Shown: positions 45,538 through 54,492, numbered from the stretch's first letter. The stretch: 64,000 nucleotides of DNA from Thermocatellispora tengchongensis (GCF_014202315.1 NZ_JACHGN010000003.1:248001-312000), one strand, 5' to 3'. The notes: generated by a model not told the origin, from the sequence alone. Translations and numbers: made by a program.

Positions 45538-46704
45538 TTGGACGTCGAGTACAGCCCGTTCGACCACGCGACCCACCAGGACCCGTTCCCGGTGTACGCC
45601 AGGCTGCTGGCCGAGGCGCCGGTCTACCACAGCGAGCGCGACGACTTCTGGGCGCTGACCCGGCACGCCGACGTGTCCGCGGCGCTGCAGGACAGCGCCC
45701 GCTTCTCCAGCTCGCACGGCCCGCTGCTGGACGTGCCGCCGTGGGGCCCCGACGCGCCGCGGGCGCTGTCGTTCGTCGCGATGGACCCGCCCCGGCACAC
45801 CGCCCTGCGGGCGCTGGTCTCGCGCGGCTTCACCGCCCGCCGCGTCGCCGCGCTCGAACCGCACATCCGGGGCATCGCCCGCCGCCACCTCGCCGAGGCC
45901 CTGCGCCGCGACGGCGGCGCCTTCGACTTCGTCGAGGACTTCGCGATCCGGGTGCCGCTCGACGTGGTCTCGGAGCTGATCGGGGTGCCCGGCTCCGACC
46001 GCGACGGCGTGCGCCGGCTGGCCGAGGCGTCCCTGCAGCGCGAGGACGACGGCACCGGGCGGATCTCGCAGCGCGGCCTGGACGCGGGCGCGGAGCTGGC
46101 GGCCTACTGGGCCAGGCTGATCGCCGAACGCCGCCGCGCCCCGGCCGAGGACCTGCTGTCGGTGCTGTGCGAGGAGTTGGACGACCAGGAGATCATCCCG
46201 ATGCTGTTCGTGCTGCTGTCGGCGGGCAGCGAGACGACCACGAACCTGCTCGGCCACGCCTGGTACTGGGCCTGGCGCAACCCGGACCAGCGGGAGCGGG
46301 CGTACGCCGACGCCGGCGCCTGGGTCGAGGAGACCCTGCGCTACGACCCGCCCGCGATCGGCCTGGCCCGCCTGCTCACCGAGGACATCGAGCTGCACGG
46401 CGTGCCGATCCCGGCGGGCGCGCGCATGTGGCTGCTCATCGCCGCGGCCAACCGCGACCCGCGGGTCTTCCCCGACCCCGACCGGTACGACCTGACCCGC
46501 GACACCAGCCGCATGATCAGCTTCGGCGGCGGCAGGCACTTCTGCATGGGCTCGGCCCTGGGCCGCCTGGAGGCCCGGGTGGCGCTGCAGGAGCTGGCCG
46601 CCGCCGTGGCGGACTACGAGATCGATCCGGCGGGCGCGCGACGCTCGCACATCGGCAACGTGCGCGGCTTCGCCACCCTGCCCACCGTGGTCAAGCCTCG
46701 CTGA
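45538..46704 (+). CDS. Cytochrome P450
   Basis: About 388 residues. I-helix oxygen-binding motif LSAGSETTTN, K-helix ETLR, and heme-ligand loop FGGGRHFCMGSALGRLEA. The substrate region is not diagnostic. TTG at 45538 follows GAGGGAG by six bases; an upstream GTG at 45514 is an alternative. It lies 70 bases after the thiamine enzyme gene and may be part of the same unit. No ferredoxin gene is adjacent. Its 3' end and stop are tandemly repeated (46690-46768). Confidence 0.93.
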   Translation: MDVEYSPFDHATHQDPFPVYARLLAEAPVYHSERDDFWALTRHADVSAALQDSARFSSSHGPLLDVPPWGPDAPRALSFVAMDPPRHTALRALVSRGFTARRVAALEPHIRGIARRHLAEALRRDGGAFDFVEDFAIRVPLDVVSELIGVPGSDRDGVRRLAEASLQREDDGTGRISQRGLDAGAELAAYWARLIAERRRAPAEDLLSVLCEELDDQEIIPMLFVLLSAGSETTTNLLGHAWYWAWRNPDQRERAYADAGAWVEETLRYDPPAIGLARLLTEDIELHGVPIPAGARMWLLIAAANRDPRVFPDPDRYDLTRDTSRMISFGGGRHFCMGSALGRLEARVALQELAAAVADYEIDPAGARRSHIGNVRGFATLPTVVKPR

Positions 46705-46768
46705 CCTGGAGAGCAGGTCAAGCCCCGCTGACCCCGGGGAGCAGGTCGAGCCCCGCTGACCCCGGGGG
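46690..46768 (+). repeat. Tandem duplication of the P450 stop region
   Basis: Three copies of about 28 bp beginning GTCAAGCCYCGCTGACC at 46690, 46717 and 46745. The first includes the last codons and TGA of the P450 gene; the others lie in the gap to plsC and repeat the CGCTGA. Confidence 0.9.
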
Positions 46769-46775
46769 TGGGCGG

Positions 46776-47516
46776 TCAGATTCCGGCGCCGTCGGCGGCC
46801 TCGGCGTCCATGGCCGCGGCCTCCTCCGGGGTGGGGGCGGTGCCGCCCAGGTGGGCCGGCTGCCACCAGACCCCCTTCGGGATCTCGGGGTAGGTGCGCT
46901 GCGCCCGGTCGAGCAGCTCGACCATCCGCACGCGCAGCTCCTCCATGTGGGCGGCCATGTCGTCGCCCCGCTTGGGGTAGATCGGCTCGCCGACCAGGAT
47001 CGTGATCGGCACCTTGCGCTGGAAGATCCGGCGCGGGCGCCCCTTGGTCCACAGCCGCTGGGTGCCCCACAGGGCCATCGGGATCAGCGGCACGTCGGCG
47101 GCGGCGGCCATGCGCACGGCGCCGTTCTTCAGCTCCTTGATGGTGAACGACCGGCTGATCGTCGCCTCGGCGAAGATGCCGACCACCTCGCCGCCCTTCA
47201 GGGCGCGCAGCGCGGCGGCGTACGAGCCCGCGCCGGACTTGCGATCGACCGGGATGTGGTGCATGCCCCGCATCAGCGGCCCGGAGATCCGGTGGTCGAA
47301 GACCTCCTTCTTGGCCATGAACCGGACCAGCCGCCGTGAGCGCCGGGCCGCGTAGCCGGCGAAGATGAAGTCGAGGTAGCTGATGTGGTTGCTGACCAGA
47401 ACGGCTCCGCCGCGCTCCGGCACCCGCTCGGCGCCCTCGACCCGGATCTTCAACCCGAGCAGCTTGAAGAGGCTGACCGCGGTCCAGATCACCGGGGGAT
47501 ACACAGTCTCCGACAT
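46776..47516 (-). CDS. 1-acyl-sn-glycerol-3-phosphate acyltransferase-like protein
   Basis: 246 residues with PlsC motifs: NHISYLD (HX4D catalytic pair), GMHHIPVDR, GIFAEATISRS (the usual FPEG-like block, here degenerate) and VPLIPMALWG. It transfers acyl chains to lysophosphatidate or a related lipid at the membrane. Convergent with the P450 gene and divergent from the PPOX gene. The Ala/Glu-rich C-terminus is non-conserved. Confidence 0.9.
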   Translation of the reverse strand: MSETVYPPVIWTAVSLFKLLGLKIRVEGAERVPERGGAVLVSNHISYLDFIFAGYAARRSRRLVRFMAKKEVFDHRISGPLMRGMHHIPVDRKSGAGSYAAALRALKGGEVVGIFAEATISRSFTIKELKNGAVRMAAAADVPLIPMALWGTQRLWTKGRPRRIFQRKVPITILVGEPIYPKRGDDMAAHMEELRVRMVELLDRAQRTYPEIPKGVWWQPAHLGGTAPTPEEAAAMDAEAADGAGI

Positions 47517-47599
47517 GGACCCAACCGTAACCTACGGCCCCGTATCCACGACACGATCCGTGTGGGTGTCCGCGTCCGGGTCCGCGGCGGGTGGCGGCG

Positions 47600-47612
47600 T
47601 AGCGTAGCGGCC
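47600..47612 (+). promoter_or_regulatory. TAGCGT-N7-ATG: candidate leaderless promoter of the PPOX gene
   Basis: TAGCGT (47600-47605) is seven bases before the ATG at 47613, with no ribosome site between. Confidence 0.5.
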
Positions 47613-48038
47613 ATGGAACAGATGAGTGACGCCGAGTGGCGTGAGTTCGCGATGACCGGCACCCGCACCGGGAAGCTGGCGGTGACCAGGGCCGACGGCA
47701 GCCCGCACGTCACCCCCGTGTGGTTCGTCCTCGACGGCGACGACGTCGTCTTCACCACCCACGAGAGCAGCCTCAAGGGCAAGGCCCTGCGCCGCGACCC
47801 GCGCGCCGCCATGTGCGTGGACGACCAGGAGCCCCCGTACTCCTACGTGATCCTCAGCGGCCCGGTGACGCTCAGCACCGAGCTCGACGAGCTGGTCCGC
47901 TGGGCCACGGTGGTCGGCGGCCGGTACATGGGCGAGGACCGGGCGCGGGAGTTCGGCGAGCGCAACGGGGTGCCGGGCGAGATGGTGGTCCGGCTGCACC
48001 CCAAGAAGATCGTCGCCGAACGCGCCGTCGCCGACTGA
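47613..48038 (+). CDS. PPOX-class F420/flavin-dependent oxidoreductase-like protein
   Basis: 141 residues of the split-barrel pyridoxamine-oxidase-like fold: TGKLAVTRADGSPHVTPVWFVLDGDDVVFTT, KGKALRRDPRAAMCVDD and VRLHPKKIVAE. Close in pattern to actinobacterial F420-binding proteins of the Rv1155 type. It would bind F420 or FMN; the reaction is unknown. Confidence 0.88.
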   Translation: MEQMSDAEWREFAMTGTRTGKLAVTRADGSPHVTPVWFVLDGDDVVFTTHESSLKGKALRRDPRAAMCVDDQEPPYSYVILSGPVTLSTELDELVRWATVVGGRYMGEDRAREFGERNGVPGEMVVRLHPKKIVAERAVAD

Positions 48039-48043
48039 CGGCC

Positions 48044-48080
48044 GTCCCGGGCCTGCCGGGCCTGCCGGGCCTGCCGGGAC
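48044..48080 (+). terminator. Hairpin with GGGCCTGCC repeats after the PPOX gene
   Basis: GTCCCGG (48044-48050) pairs with CCGGGAC (48074-48080); between them the 9-mer GGGCCTGCC is repeated three times. Just downstream of the PPOX stop. Confidence 0.5.
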
Positions 48081-48183
48081 GCGGAATTTATCCGGCAAGC
48101 TCGGGTGAATTGGGAGAAATGGGGTCCGCGTGATTCCGGGGACGCATGGTGTTCGGCGGTTACTTTCTGCGAGGATGTGTTCC

Positions 48184-49107
48184 GTGGCTGGGGACGCTGC
48201 GAAAGATGCGTCGGATGCAGAGGATGCGGCGGATGCCGCCGGCGCGGCGGAAGCGTCGGATGCCGAGCTGGTCTGGGTGCCGGCGACCCCGGAGCACGAG
48301 CTGGCGCTCGACGGCGCCACGCTGGTGTGCCGTAACGGGACCGGCAGGCGGCTGCCCGCGGTGCCCAAGGCGGCGCGGCGCAGCCCCGCCGCCGAGGCGC
48401 TGCTCGCGTTGCGCGACTACATGGAGCGGCACGAGCGCGAGTGCCGGGCGACCGTCGAGTCCTGGCTGCTCACCGCGTTCCCGGTGCCCGTGGTCCTGAT
48501 CGGGCAGGTCTGGCCCGACCCGGCCTGGCGGGCGGCGCTGGAGCACCTGGTCGTCGTGCCGGGCGAGGAGCCCCCGGGCATGCTGCGCGGCGTGGACGCC
48601 CGGGGGCGGATCGTGCTGCTCGGCCCCTCCGGCGAGGAACGGGTCTCGCCGGCCGGGCTGGCGCGCATCGTGCACCCCCTGCGCCTCGGCGAGCTGGACT
48701 CCTTCCGGGCGCTCGCCGCCCGGCTCGGCGTCACCCAGGCCGTCGCGCAGCTCGCCCGCGAGACCCACGCCCGCCCGGCGGGCGCGCGGGCCGGGACCGG
48801 CGTCACCGGCTACGCCGACGCCCGCTTCGCCGAGCTGCGCCACGCCACCGACCGCGCCGCCCGTCTCGGCTTCGGGGTGCGCGGCGGCTACGCGGTGTGC
48901 CGGGTGGTGGAGGAGGGCGTCCCGATCCAGGCGCGCTACTGGCTGGGCGCCGGCGCGCCCGAGGCCGAGACCTGGACCGGCGAGCTGCTGTGGGTCGGCG
49001 CCGACGAGACGCCGATCCCGATCGCGGACGTGGGGGCGGTCGCCTGGTCCGAGGGGGTGCGGATGGCGGAGCTGATCTACGCGGGCAGGCTCGCCGATGA
49101 GGACTGA
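48184..49107 (+). CDS. DUF4132-like protein
   Basis: About 307 residues. After a 25-residue Ala/Asp-rich leader (encoded by GATGCG-type 9-bp repeats) comes ATPEHELALDGATLVCRNGTGRRL, then a DUF4132/MolR-type C-terminal region (LDSFRALAARLGVTQAVAQLARET, RARYWLGAG-like strands and the final AWSEGVRMAELI, the family's SE motif). Function of the family is not established. The GTG at 48184 is nine bases after GAGG; ATG at 48175 and GTG at 48130 are alternatives. Its stop overlaps the start of the 914-residue protein, so the two probably act together. Confidence 0.65.
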   Translation: MAGDAAKDASDAEDAADAAGAAEASDAELVWVPATPEHELALDGATLVCRNGTGRRLPAVPKAARRSPAAEALLALRDYMERHERECRATVESWLLTAFPVPVVLIGQVWPDPAWRAALEHLVVVPGEEPPGMLRGVDARGRIVLLGPSGEERVSPAGLARIVHPLRLGELDSFRALAARLGVTQAVAQLARETHARPAGARAGTGVTGYADARFAELRHATDRAARLGFGVRGGYAVCRVVEEGVPIQARYWLGAGAPEAETWTGELLWVGADETPIPIADVGAVAWSEGVRMAELIYAGRLADED

Positions 49108-49132
49108 CCCGCCCATGAGGACTGACCCGCCG
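49097..49132 (+). repeat. 18-bp tandem duplication containing the start codon of the 914-residue protein
   Basis: ATGAGGACTGACCCGCCC is followed at once by the same sequence with one change (17 of 18 identical). Both copies begin with an in-frame ATG, and the first overlaps the stop of the DUF4132-like gene. Confidence 0.95.
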
Positions 49133-51841
49133 ATCGGGCCTGGCGCCGCCGACGCCGGCGACCTGCTGCCCCTCGGGGGCGACGAGCCGGGCACCGAGCC
49201 GGTGCACGCGCGGGCGTACCTGCACCCGCACCTGCCCGGCCGTCCGGTGGTCGTCCTGACCGGGGCCACCGAGGCGCAGGTGCGCGACCGGGTGCTCGGC
49301 GCGCTCGGCTTCACCCGGCCCGAGGCGCCGGGCCGGCCCGTCGCGCGGCGGCGTACGGGCGGGGCGGGCTACCCCGAGTGGGCGCTGCGCCACGACCCGG
49401 ATCGCGCCGAGCGGGCCCTGGCCGCCGCGCCCGCCATGGCGCGGGCCGCGCGACTGGCCGGGAGCAGACCGGGCACCGCCGCCTCCGCGTACGCCGGCAT
49501 CGCCGCGCGCCTGCCGCCCGCCCATCTGCCCGCCTTCTGGGAGCAGGCCGGGCGGCACTTCATCCAGGCGCGCCAGCCCGCCCACGCGGGCCTGATGTTC
49601 GCCCGCGCCCGCGAGGCCGAGCAGGCCCACCGCCTGCCGGTGGACGAGGCCGCCAGGCGGGCGGCGTACCTGGAGTTCTCGCTGGCCGGGGCGCTGCCGG
49701 CCAAGGCCGTCACCGCCTACGCCGCCGACCTCGCCGCCCGCTACCACCCCGGGCGGGCCCGCGAGGAACTGCTCGCCCTGGCCGTGCGCCGCACCCTGGG
49801 CGGCCTGCCGCCCTGGGCCGACCTGCCCCGCCAGCTCCGCACCCTGGCCCGCGCCGCCGGGCTGGACGCGCAGGCCGAGGAGCGCCGCGCGCTCGCCTCC
49901 CTGCTCGCCATGCCGTCCGTGCGCTGCGCCGCCCCCGCCTTCTGGGAGGGCTACCGGCCGCGCCTGGTCCGCCTCGCCCGCCGCTCACCCGAACTCCGCC
50001 TCACGCTGCTGCACCTGTTCCCGTACGCCGACATCGACGAGTGGTGGCTGGACCTGCTCGGCGAGGCCGGGGCGCTGGGCGACCTGGAGCGCGACCCCGA
50101 TCCCGGAGCCTGGCTGACCCGGATGGCCGCCCACCTCAAGCGCGGGCGCCGCGCCCGTCCGGCCCCCACCCCGCTGCTGGAACTGGTCGCGCGGCTGCGT
50201 CCCGGCCCCCATCCGGTGCGGCTGGGCGAGGGCGAGTCCTGGCGGGCCCGCTACCTGGACGCCGACCTGCTCGACGCGTGCCTGGCCGCCGGGCTGCCGG
50301 TCGAGGACCCCGCACCCGGCCTGGCCGTGGACCTGTACGAGTGGCTGCGCACCCGCCGCCGCGACCTCGCCGCGGCGGCGGCCGACCCCCGCTACGCCCC
50401 GCTGCTGCACGCCGCGGTCGGGGTCCACGCCGCCGAGCGCGGCGTGGAGGACCTGCTGCCCGTCCCCGCGCTGCGCCCGTTCGTACGCGAGTGGATCGCC
50501 GCGGAGTCCGCGGCGGCGGCCCGCGGCGGGCTGGCCGACGCCAAGGAGGCGGTGGCCCGGCTGGAGCGGCTGGCCGGCGGGGCCGCGCTCTCGGTGCTGC
50601 CCGGCACCCGCGAGGCGATCCGGGGCATCGACCTCACGCTGCCGCTGCGCCGCACCCTCGCCGCCGGGGTGCTGGACGAGCTGGGCTGGGACGCCCTGGA
50701 CGACGCCGCCGACGAGCTGGGCCCCGATGCCGAGATCACCGCGAGCTGGCCGGTGCTCACGCTCTACACGCGCACCCGCGCCATCGCGGTCGGCCCGGAG
50801 GGGCGGGTGGCCGAGCACGACCTGGCCCTGCCGCCGCCGGCGCAGTCGCACACGGTGATCTACTCCGCGGGGGCGTTCCTGGTCGTCTGGCACGACGGCC
50901 ACGGCAGGCGCGGCTACTGGTCCACCGAGCCCGACGCCGTCCGGACCGTCGCCGGGCGCGGCTGGTCGGTCTACCCGAACGCGGGCCACGGCTTCGCGTT
51001 CCTGGCCGAGGACGGCGCCCGCGTCACCGGCCGCACGCTGCTGCGGCCCGGCGACATGCGGGTGGAGGACACCCCGCGCCTGCTGTGCGAGGGCGGCGCG
51101 TACTGGGCCCAGCCGGAGGTGTGGCGGGCCGAGCTGCGCGAGCTGGACCCGCGCACGGGCGACCTCGGCCCGCCCGCCGCGCCCCCGTTCCTGGCCGCCG
51201 CCGCCCTGCCCGAGGGCCACGAGTGGGCCGTGGAGGCGTGCACCCTGGCCCCGCTCCCCGAGGGCGTGCGCGAATCGCCGCTCGGCACCGACGGCGCCCG
51301 CCTCGGCGCCCGGGTCAGCACCGACGGGCACGGCGGCTACCGCGTGGAGAGCGTGGACGGCCGCGCCGCCGCCCTGCGCATCGAGCGCGGGCTCGCCCCC
51401 TGGGGCCTGCTCGCCCTGCCCGGCGCCGGCGCGCCGATGGTGGTCGCGGGCGAGTCGATCGTCTGGCTGCTCGACCCCGCCGACGGCGCCGGCCACTGGC
51501 AGGCCGCCATCGGCCCCAACGAGCACTGGACCCCCTCCACCGCCGGCCTGGCACGCGGCACCCCGATCGTCCCCCCGCCCGCCTTCTGGCACTTTCTGCG
51601 CCCCCGCGACCCCGCCGCCTCGGCCGCCCTGCGCCGCATCGCCCGCCCCCAGGTCCGCCGCCTCCTCGCCGCCGCGGTGGCCGACCTGTCCGAGGACGCC
51701 AAGCGCCCCGACCTTCCCCTCCTGGACGCCGCCCTGACCTCCCTCGCCACCCACCCCCGCCTGCGCCGCGGCCTGTCAGGCGTGATCCGCCAGGCCGCCG
51801 AGCTCCACATGCGCCTCACCCACCTGACCACCCCCGCCTGA
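49097..51841 (+). CDS. Large protein of unknown function, partner of the DUF4132-like protein
   Basis: 914 residues (908 from the second ATG at 49115). No catalytic motif recognised. Roughly residues 90-330 look alpha-helical and repeat-like (AFWEQAGRHFIQARQPAHAGLMFARAREAE), a form known from proteins encoded near MoxR ATPases in actinobacteria. About 550-800 is beta-rich with propeller-like strands (HTVIYSAGAFLVVWHDGHG, GWSVYPNAGHGFAFLAEDG). The C-terminus is helical. No signal peptide or transmembrane helix, so cytosolic. Coupled to the DUF4132-like gene; no AAA ATPase is adjacent here. Followed by a GC hairpin. Confidence 0.75.
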   Translation: MRTDPPMRTDPPIGPGAADAGDLLPLGGDEPGTEPVHARAYLHPHLPGRPVVVLTGATEAQVRDRVLGALGFTRPEAPGRPVARRRTGGAGYPEWALRHDPDRAERALAAAPAMARAARLAGSRPGTAASAYAGIAARLPPAHLPAFWEQAGRHFIQARQPAHAGLMFARAREAEQAHRLPVDEAARRAAYLEFSLAGALPAKAVTAYAADLAARYHPGRAREELLALAVRRTLGGLPPWADLPRQLRTLARAAGLDAQAEERRALASLLAMPSVRCAAPAFWEGYRPRLVRLARRSPELRLTLLHLFPYADIDEWWLDLLGEAGALGDLERDPDPGAWLTRMAAHLKRGRRARPAPTPLLELVARLRPGPHPVRLGEGESWRARYLDADLLDACLAAGLPVEDPAPGLAVDLYEWLRTRRRDLAAAAADPRYAPLLHAAVGVHAAERGVEDLLPVPALRPFVREWIAAESAAAARGGLADAKEAVARLERLAGGAALSVLPGTREAIRGIDLTLPLRRTLAAGVLDELGWDALDDAADELGPDAEITASWPVLTLYTRTRAIAVGPEGRVAEHDLALPPPAQSHTVIYSAGAFLVVWHDGHGRRGYWSTEPDAVRTVAGRGWSVYPNAGHGFAFLAEDGARVTGRTLLRPGDMRVEDTPRLLCEGGAYWAQPEVWRAELRELDPRTGDLGPPAAPPFLAAAALPEGHEWAVEACTLAPLPEGVRESPLGTDGARLGARVSTDGHGGYRVESVDGRAAALRIERGLAPWGLLALPGAGAPMVVAGESIVWLLDPADGAGHWQAAIGPNEHWTPSTAGLARGTPIVPPPAFWHFLRPRDPAASAALRRIARPQVRRLLAAAVADLSEDAKRPDLPLLDAALTSLATHPRLRRGLSGVIRQAAELHMRLTHLTTPA

Positions 51842-51910
51842 GGATGGCGCCGTCATCGATGGCCGCCGCACAACCTGCCGATCCCACGGCGGCCGACCGT
51901 GAGCGCATGG

Positions 51911-51950
51911 CGCCGCCCGCCCACCGGGAGAGTGGCGGGCGGGCGGCGGG
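51911..51950. terminator. GC hairpin between convergent genes
   Basis: CGCCGCCCGCC near 51911 pairs with GGCGGGCGGGCGGCG ending near 51948 around a loop of about 14 bases, between the 914-residue gene and the permease stop. Confidence 0.6.
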
Positions 51951-51959
51951 GGAGTGGGG

Positions 51960-53474
51960 TCAGGGTTCGGTGCGGGCGAGGGGGGCCGAGGCGGGGGAGG
52001 CGGGCTTGGGCACGGCGTCGTCGTACGGCGCGGTGCTGCGGCCGTAGCTGCGGTGCACCGCCATGTACAGCAGGCCGAGGCCGATGACGATCGCCGCAGA
52101 CAGCGGCACCAGCCAGTTGTCGTACCAGGGCGCGTCGGGGGTGCGCGGCCAGGACATGTTCACGATGGCGACGATCCCGTACGCCAGCGCCACGATGTTG
52201 ACCGGCAGGCCCCAGCGGCCCAGCCGGTACTTCCCGCTCGGCCGCCAGCCCTTCAGGCGGGCGCGCAGCGCGGCGAGCACGACCATCTGGAAGCCCAGGT
52301 AGATCCCGACCGACGAGAAGGTGACGATCTTGGTCAGGGTGTCGCCGGCGCCGGCGGCGCCCACGATCACCAGCGCGGGCACGACCGCGGCGACGACCAG
52401 CGCGTACGGCGGGACCGCCCGCTTGTGGTCGAAGCGGCGCAGCCAGCGGCTGCCGACGATCATCTCGTCGCGGCCGTAGCTGAAGGCGAGCCGGCCCGCG
52501 GCGGCCTGAAGGCTCATCGCGCAGGACAGGAAGGACAGCAGCACCACGGCGAGCACGACCTTGGCGCCGAAGCCGCCGAAGGCGTCGTTGAGGAGGGTCG
52601 TGACCGGGTCGGCGTCCTCGCCCGCGATCACGCCGGGGATGTCGCCGACCGACAGCACCAGCGCCAGGCAGACGAACGTGGCCGCCGCGCCGCCGATGTA
52701 AATGGTGCGCCGCATGGCCGTGGGGATGGTGCGGCCCGGGTCGGGCACCTCCTCCGCGACGTCCCCGCACGCCTCGAAGCCGTAGTACTGGAAGATGCCG
52801 ATCAGGCCGGCCGCGGCGAAGGCCCACAGGTAGGTGCCCTCGCCTCCGGCGCCGAAGGAGTCGAACAGCACGCCCAGCCCGTGCACCCGGTGGGTGGCCA
52901 GCAGCCAGACGCCCACCACCAGCGCGCCGATCAGCTCGGCGGCGAAGCCGATGATGGCGGCGGTGGCCAGCACCTTGGTGCCGGCGAAGTTGATCAGCGT
53001 GGCGACCAGCAGGATCACCAGCGCGCACACGACGGTGGCCGTCGTCGTCGACTCGAAGCCGAACACGGCCGCGAGGTAGGGGCCCGCGCCGTACGAGACG
53101 CTGGCGATCGTGCACAGCAGCGCGATCAGGTAGATCCACCCGGTCATCCAGGCCCAGCGCCGCCCCCACAGCCGTCTCGCCCACGGATAGACGCCCCCGG
53201 CGACCGGGTACTGCGCCACGACCTCGCCGAACACCAGCGCGACCATGAGCTGCCCGAGGCCGACGATGAGGAAGCTCCAGATCATCGGCGGGCCGCCGGT
53301 CGCCAGCGCGAATCCGAACAGGGTGTAGACGCCGACCACCGGGGAGAGGTACGTGAAGCCCAGGGAGAAGTTGGCCCACGGGCTCATCTCGCGTTTGAAC
53401 TCGGACTCGTACCCCAGGGCGGCCAGTTGCGCGGCGTCGCTGTCGGCCGCCGCGGGTCGGGTGGGCGAAGTCAT
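51960..53474 (-). CDS. APC-superfamily amino acid/amine permease
   Basis: 504 residues, 12 transmembrane helices. Family features: SPWANFSLGFTYLSPVVGVYTLFGFALATGG, GEVVAQYPVAGGVYPWARRLWG and YYGFEACGDVAEEVPDPGRTIP. This pattern is that of the actinobacterial GABA/polyamine/amine branch rather than of bulk amino acid permeases. Gly-Gly-Gly-Ala-Gly precedes ATG as a GGGAG ribosome site at DNA level. Divergent from the GntR regulator of the amine cluster, so it likely imports the compound degraded there. Confidence 0.92.
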   Translation of the reverse strand: MTSPTRPAAADSDAAQLAALGYESEFKREMSPWANFSLGFTYLSPVVGVYTLFGFALATGGPPMIWSFLIVGLGQLMVALVFGEVVAQYPVAGGVYPWARRLWGRRWAWMTGWIYLIALLCTIASVSYGAGPYLAAVFGFESTTTATVVCALVILLVATLINFAGTKVLATAAIIGFAAELIGALVVGVWLLATHRVHGLGVLFDSFGAGGEGTYLWAFAAAGLIGIFQYYGFEACGDVAEEVPDPGRTIPTAMRRTIYIGGAAATFVCLALVLSVGDIPGVIAGEDADPVTTLLNDAFGGFGAKVVLAVVLLSFLSCAMSLQAAAGRLAFSYGRDEMIVGSRWLRRFDHKRAVPPYALVVAAVVPALVIVGAAGAGDTLTKIVTFSSVGIYLGFQMVVLAALRARLKGWRPSGKYRLGRWGLPVNIVALAYGIVAIVNMSWPRTPDAPWYDNWLVPLSAAIVIGLGLLYMAVHRSYGRSTAPYDDAVPKPASPASAPLARTEP

Positions 53475-53609
53475 GCAGGCTCCCGTTTGTCGTGCGGAGG
53501 ATGAGGGAGGTGCCCGGGACGGGCGGGCATATGGAGACCGGTCGCGCGGGCACTGCCGCCGCGGCGTCCCGGCCGGTTAGGATGCGTGGCGCCCCGTGAT
53601 TGGGCAAAA

Positions 53610-53632
53610 GCTACAAGTTCAGGGGTTATAGC
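53610..53632. promoter_or_regulatory. Candidate GntR operator GCTACAA-N9-TTATAGC
   Basis: An imperfect dyad (6 of 7 pairs) in the 238-base spacer between the permease and GntR genes, in an AT-richer patch. A partly similar CTACAGTT occurs in the promoter at 55298. The rest of the spacer shows no gene. Confidence 0.4.
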
Positions 53633-53712
53633 ACAAGGGTTCCCGGCGAACGGAAACACGCCGGAAACACCGCGACCTTGCGGAACGGCCGAGAGACGGA
53701 GCTGGGAGGGAC

Positions 53713-54492
53713 GTGGCGGCACAGGATGCGCCGGTGATGAGGACCTTGCTGATCCCACCGCTGGCGTCGGCCGGGCGCACCGACGAGATCGTGCAGCGGA
53801 TCAGCGAGGCCATCCAGCTCGGCCTGCTCTCCGACGGCGAGCAGCTCCCGGCCGAGGTGGAGTTCGCCAACCAGCTCGGCGTCTCGCCGATGACCCTGCG
53901 CGAGGGCCTGGCGGTGCTGCGCCAGCAGGGCCTGGTCGAGACCCGGCGCGGCCGGCACGGCGGCACCTTCGTGCGCCGCCCCGCCGATCCGCCGCGCGCC
54001 CCGCTGCTGGAGCGGATCGCCGCCGCCACCGTCTCCGAGCTGCGCGATCTCGCCGACGAGCAGCTCGCCGTGTCCGGCGCCTCGGCCAAGCTCGCCGCCG
54101 AGCGGGCCTCCCGGGCCAACCTGCGCCGGCTGCTCACGCTGGTGGAACAGCTCTCGCGGGCCGAGGGCATGGGGGCGCGGGTGCGGGCCGACAGCCGCTT
54201 CCACATCGAGGTGGCCATCGCCTCGCAGTCGGAGCGGCTCACCCGGCTGGAGGTCGCGCTGCAGTCGCAGACGGCCGGGCCGCTGTGGCTGTCCTACGAC
54301 TCCGAGGCGGAGATCGACGAGGTGGTGGCCGAGCACCACGCCATCGCCACGGCCATCGCCGAGGAGGACGGCGACCGGGCCCGATCGCTGGCCGAGCGGC
54401 ACGTCCAGCGCAACCTGCGCAGGCTGATCGAGCTGCACCTGCGGACGGTCGAGGAACGCGGGGAGGTGCTGACGGATGACGTACGGGCCTGA
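53713..54492 (+). CDS. GntR/FadR-family transcriptional regulator
   Basis: 259 residues: N-terminal winged helix (DEIVQRISEAIQLGLLSDGEQLPAEVEFANQLGVSPMTLREGLAVLRQQGLVETRRGRHGGTFV region, here cited by its landmarks) and an FCD ligand-binding domain with ADSRFHIEVAIAS and the metal-type His in EEHHAIATAIAEED-like helix. FadR/FCD regulators sense organic acids or amino compounds. It overlaps the Cache gene by 17 bases, so sensor and repressor are co-produced. GTG start has GGAGG only three bases upstream; an ATG at 53737 is an alternative. Confidence 0.92.
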   Translation: MAAQDAPVMRTLLIPPLASAGRTDEIVQRISEAIQLGLLSDGEQLPAEVEFANQLGVSPMTLREGLAVLRQQGLVETRRGRHGGTFVRRPADPPRAPLLERIAAATVSELRDLADEQLAVSGASAKLAAERASRANLRRLLTLVEQLSRAEGMGARVRADSRFHIEVAIASQSERLTRLEVALQSQTAGPLWLSYDSEAEIDEVVAEHHAIATAIAEEDGDRARSLAERHVQRNLRRLIELHLRTVEERGEVLTDDVRA

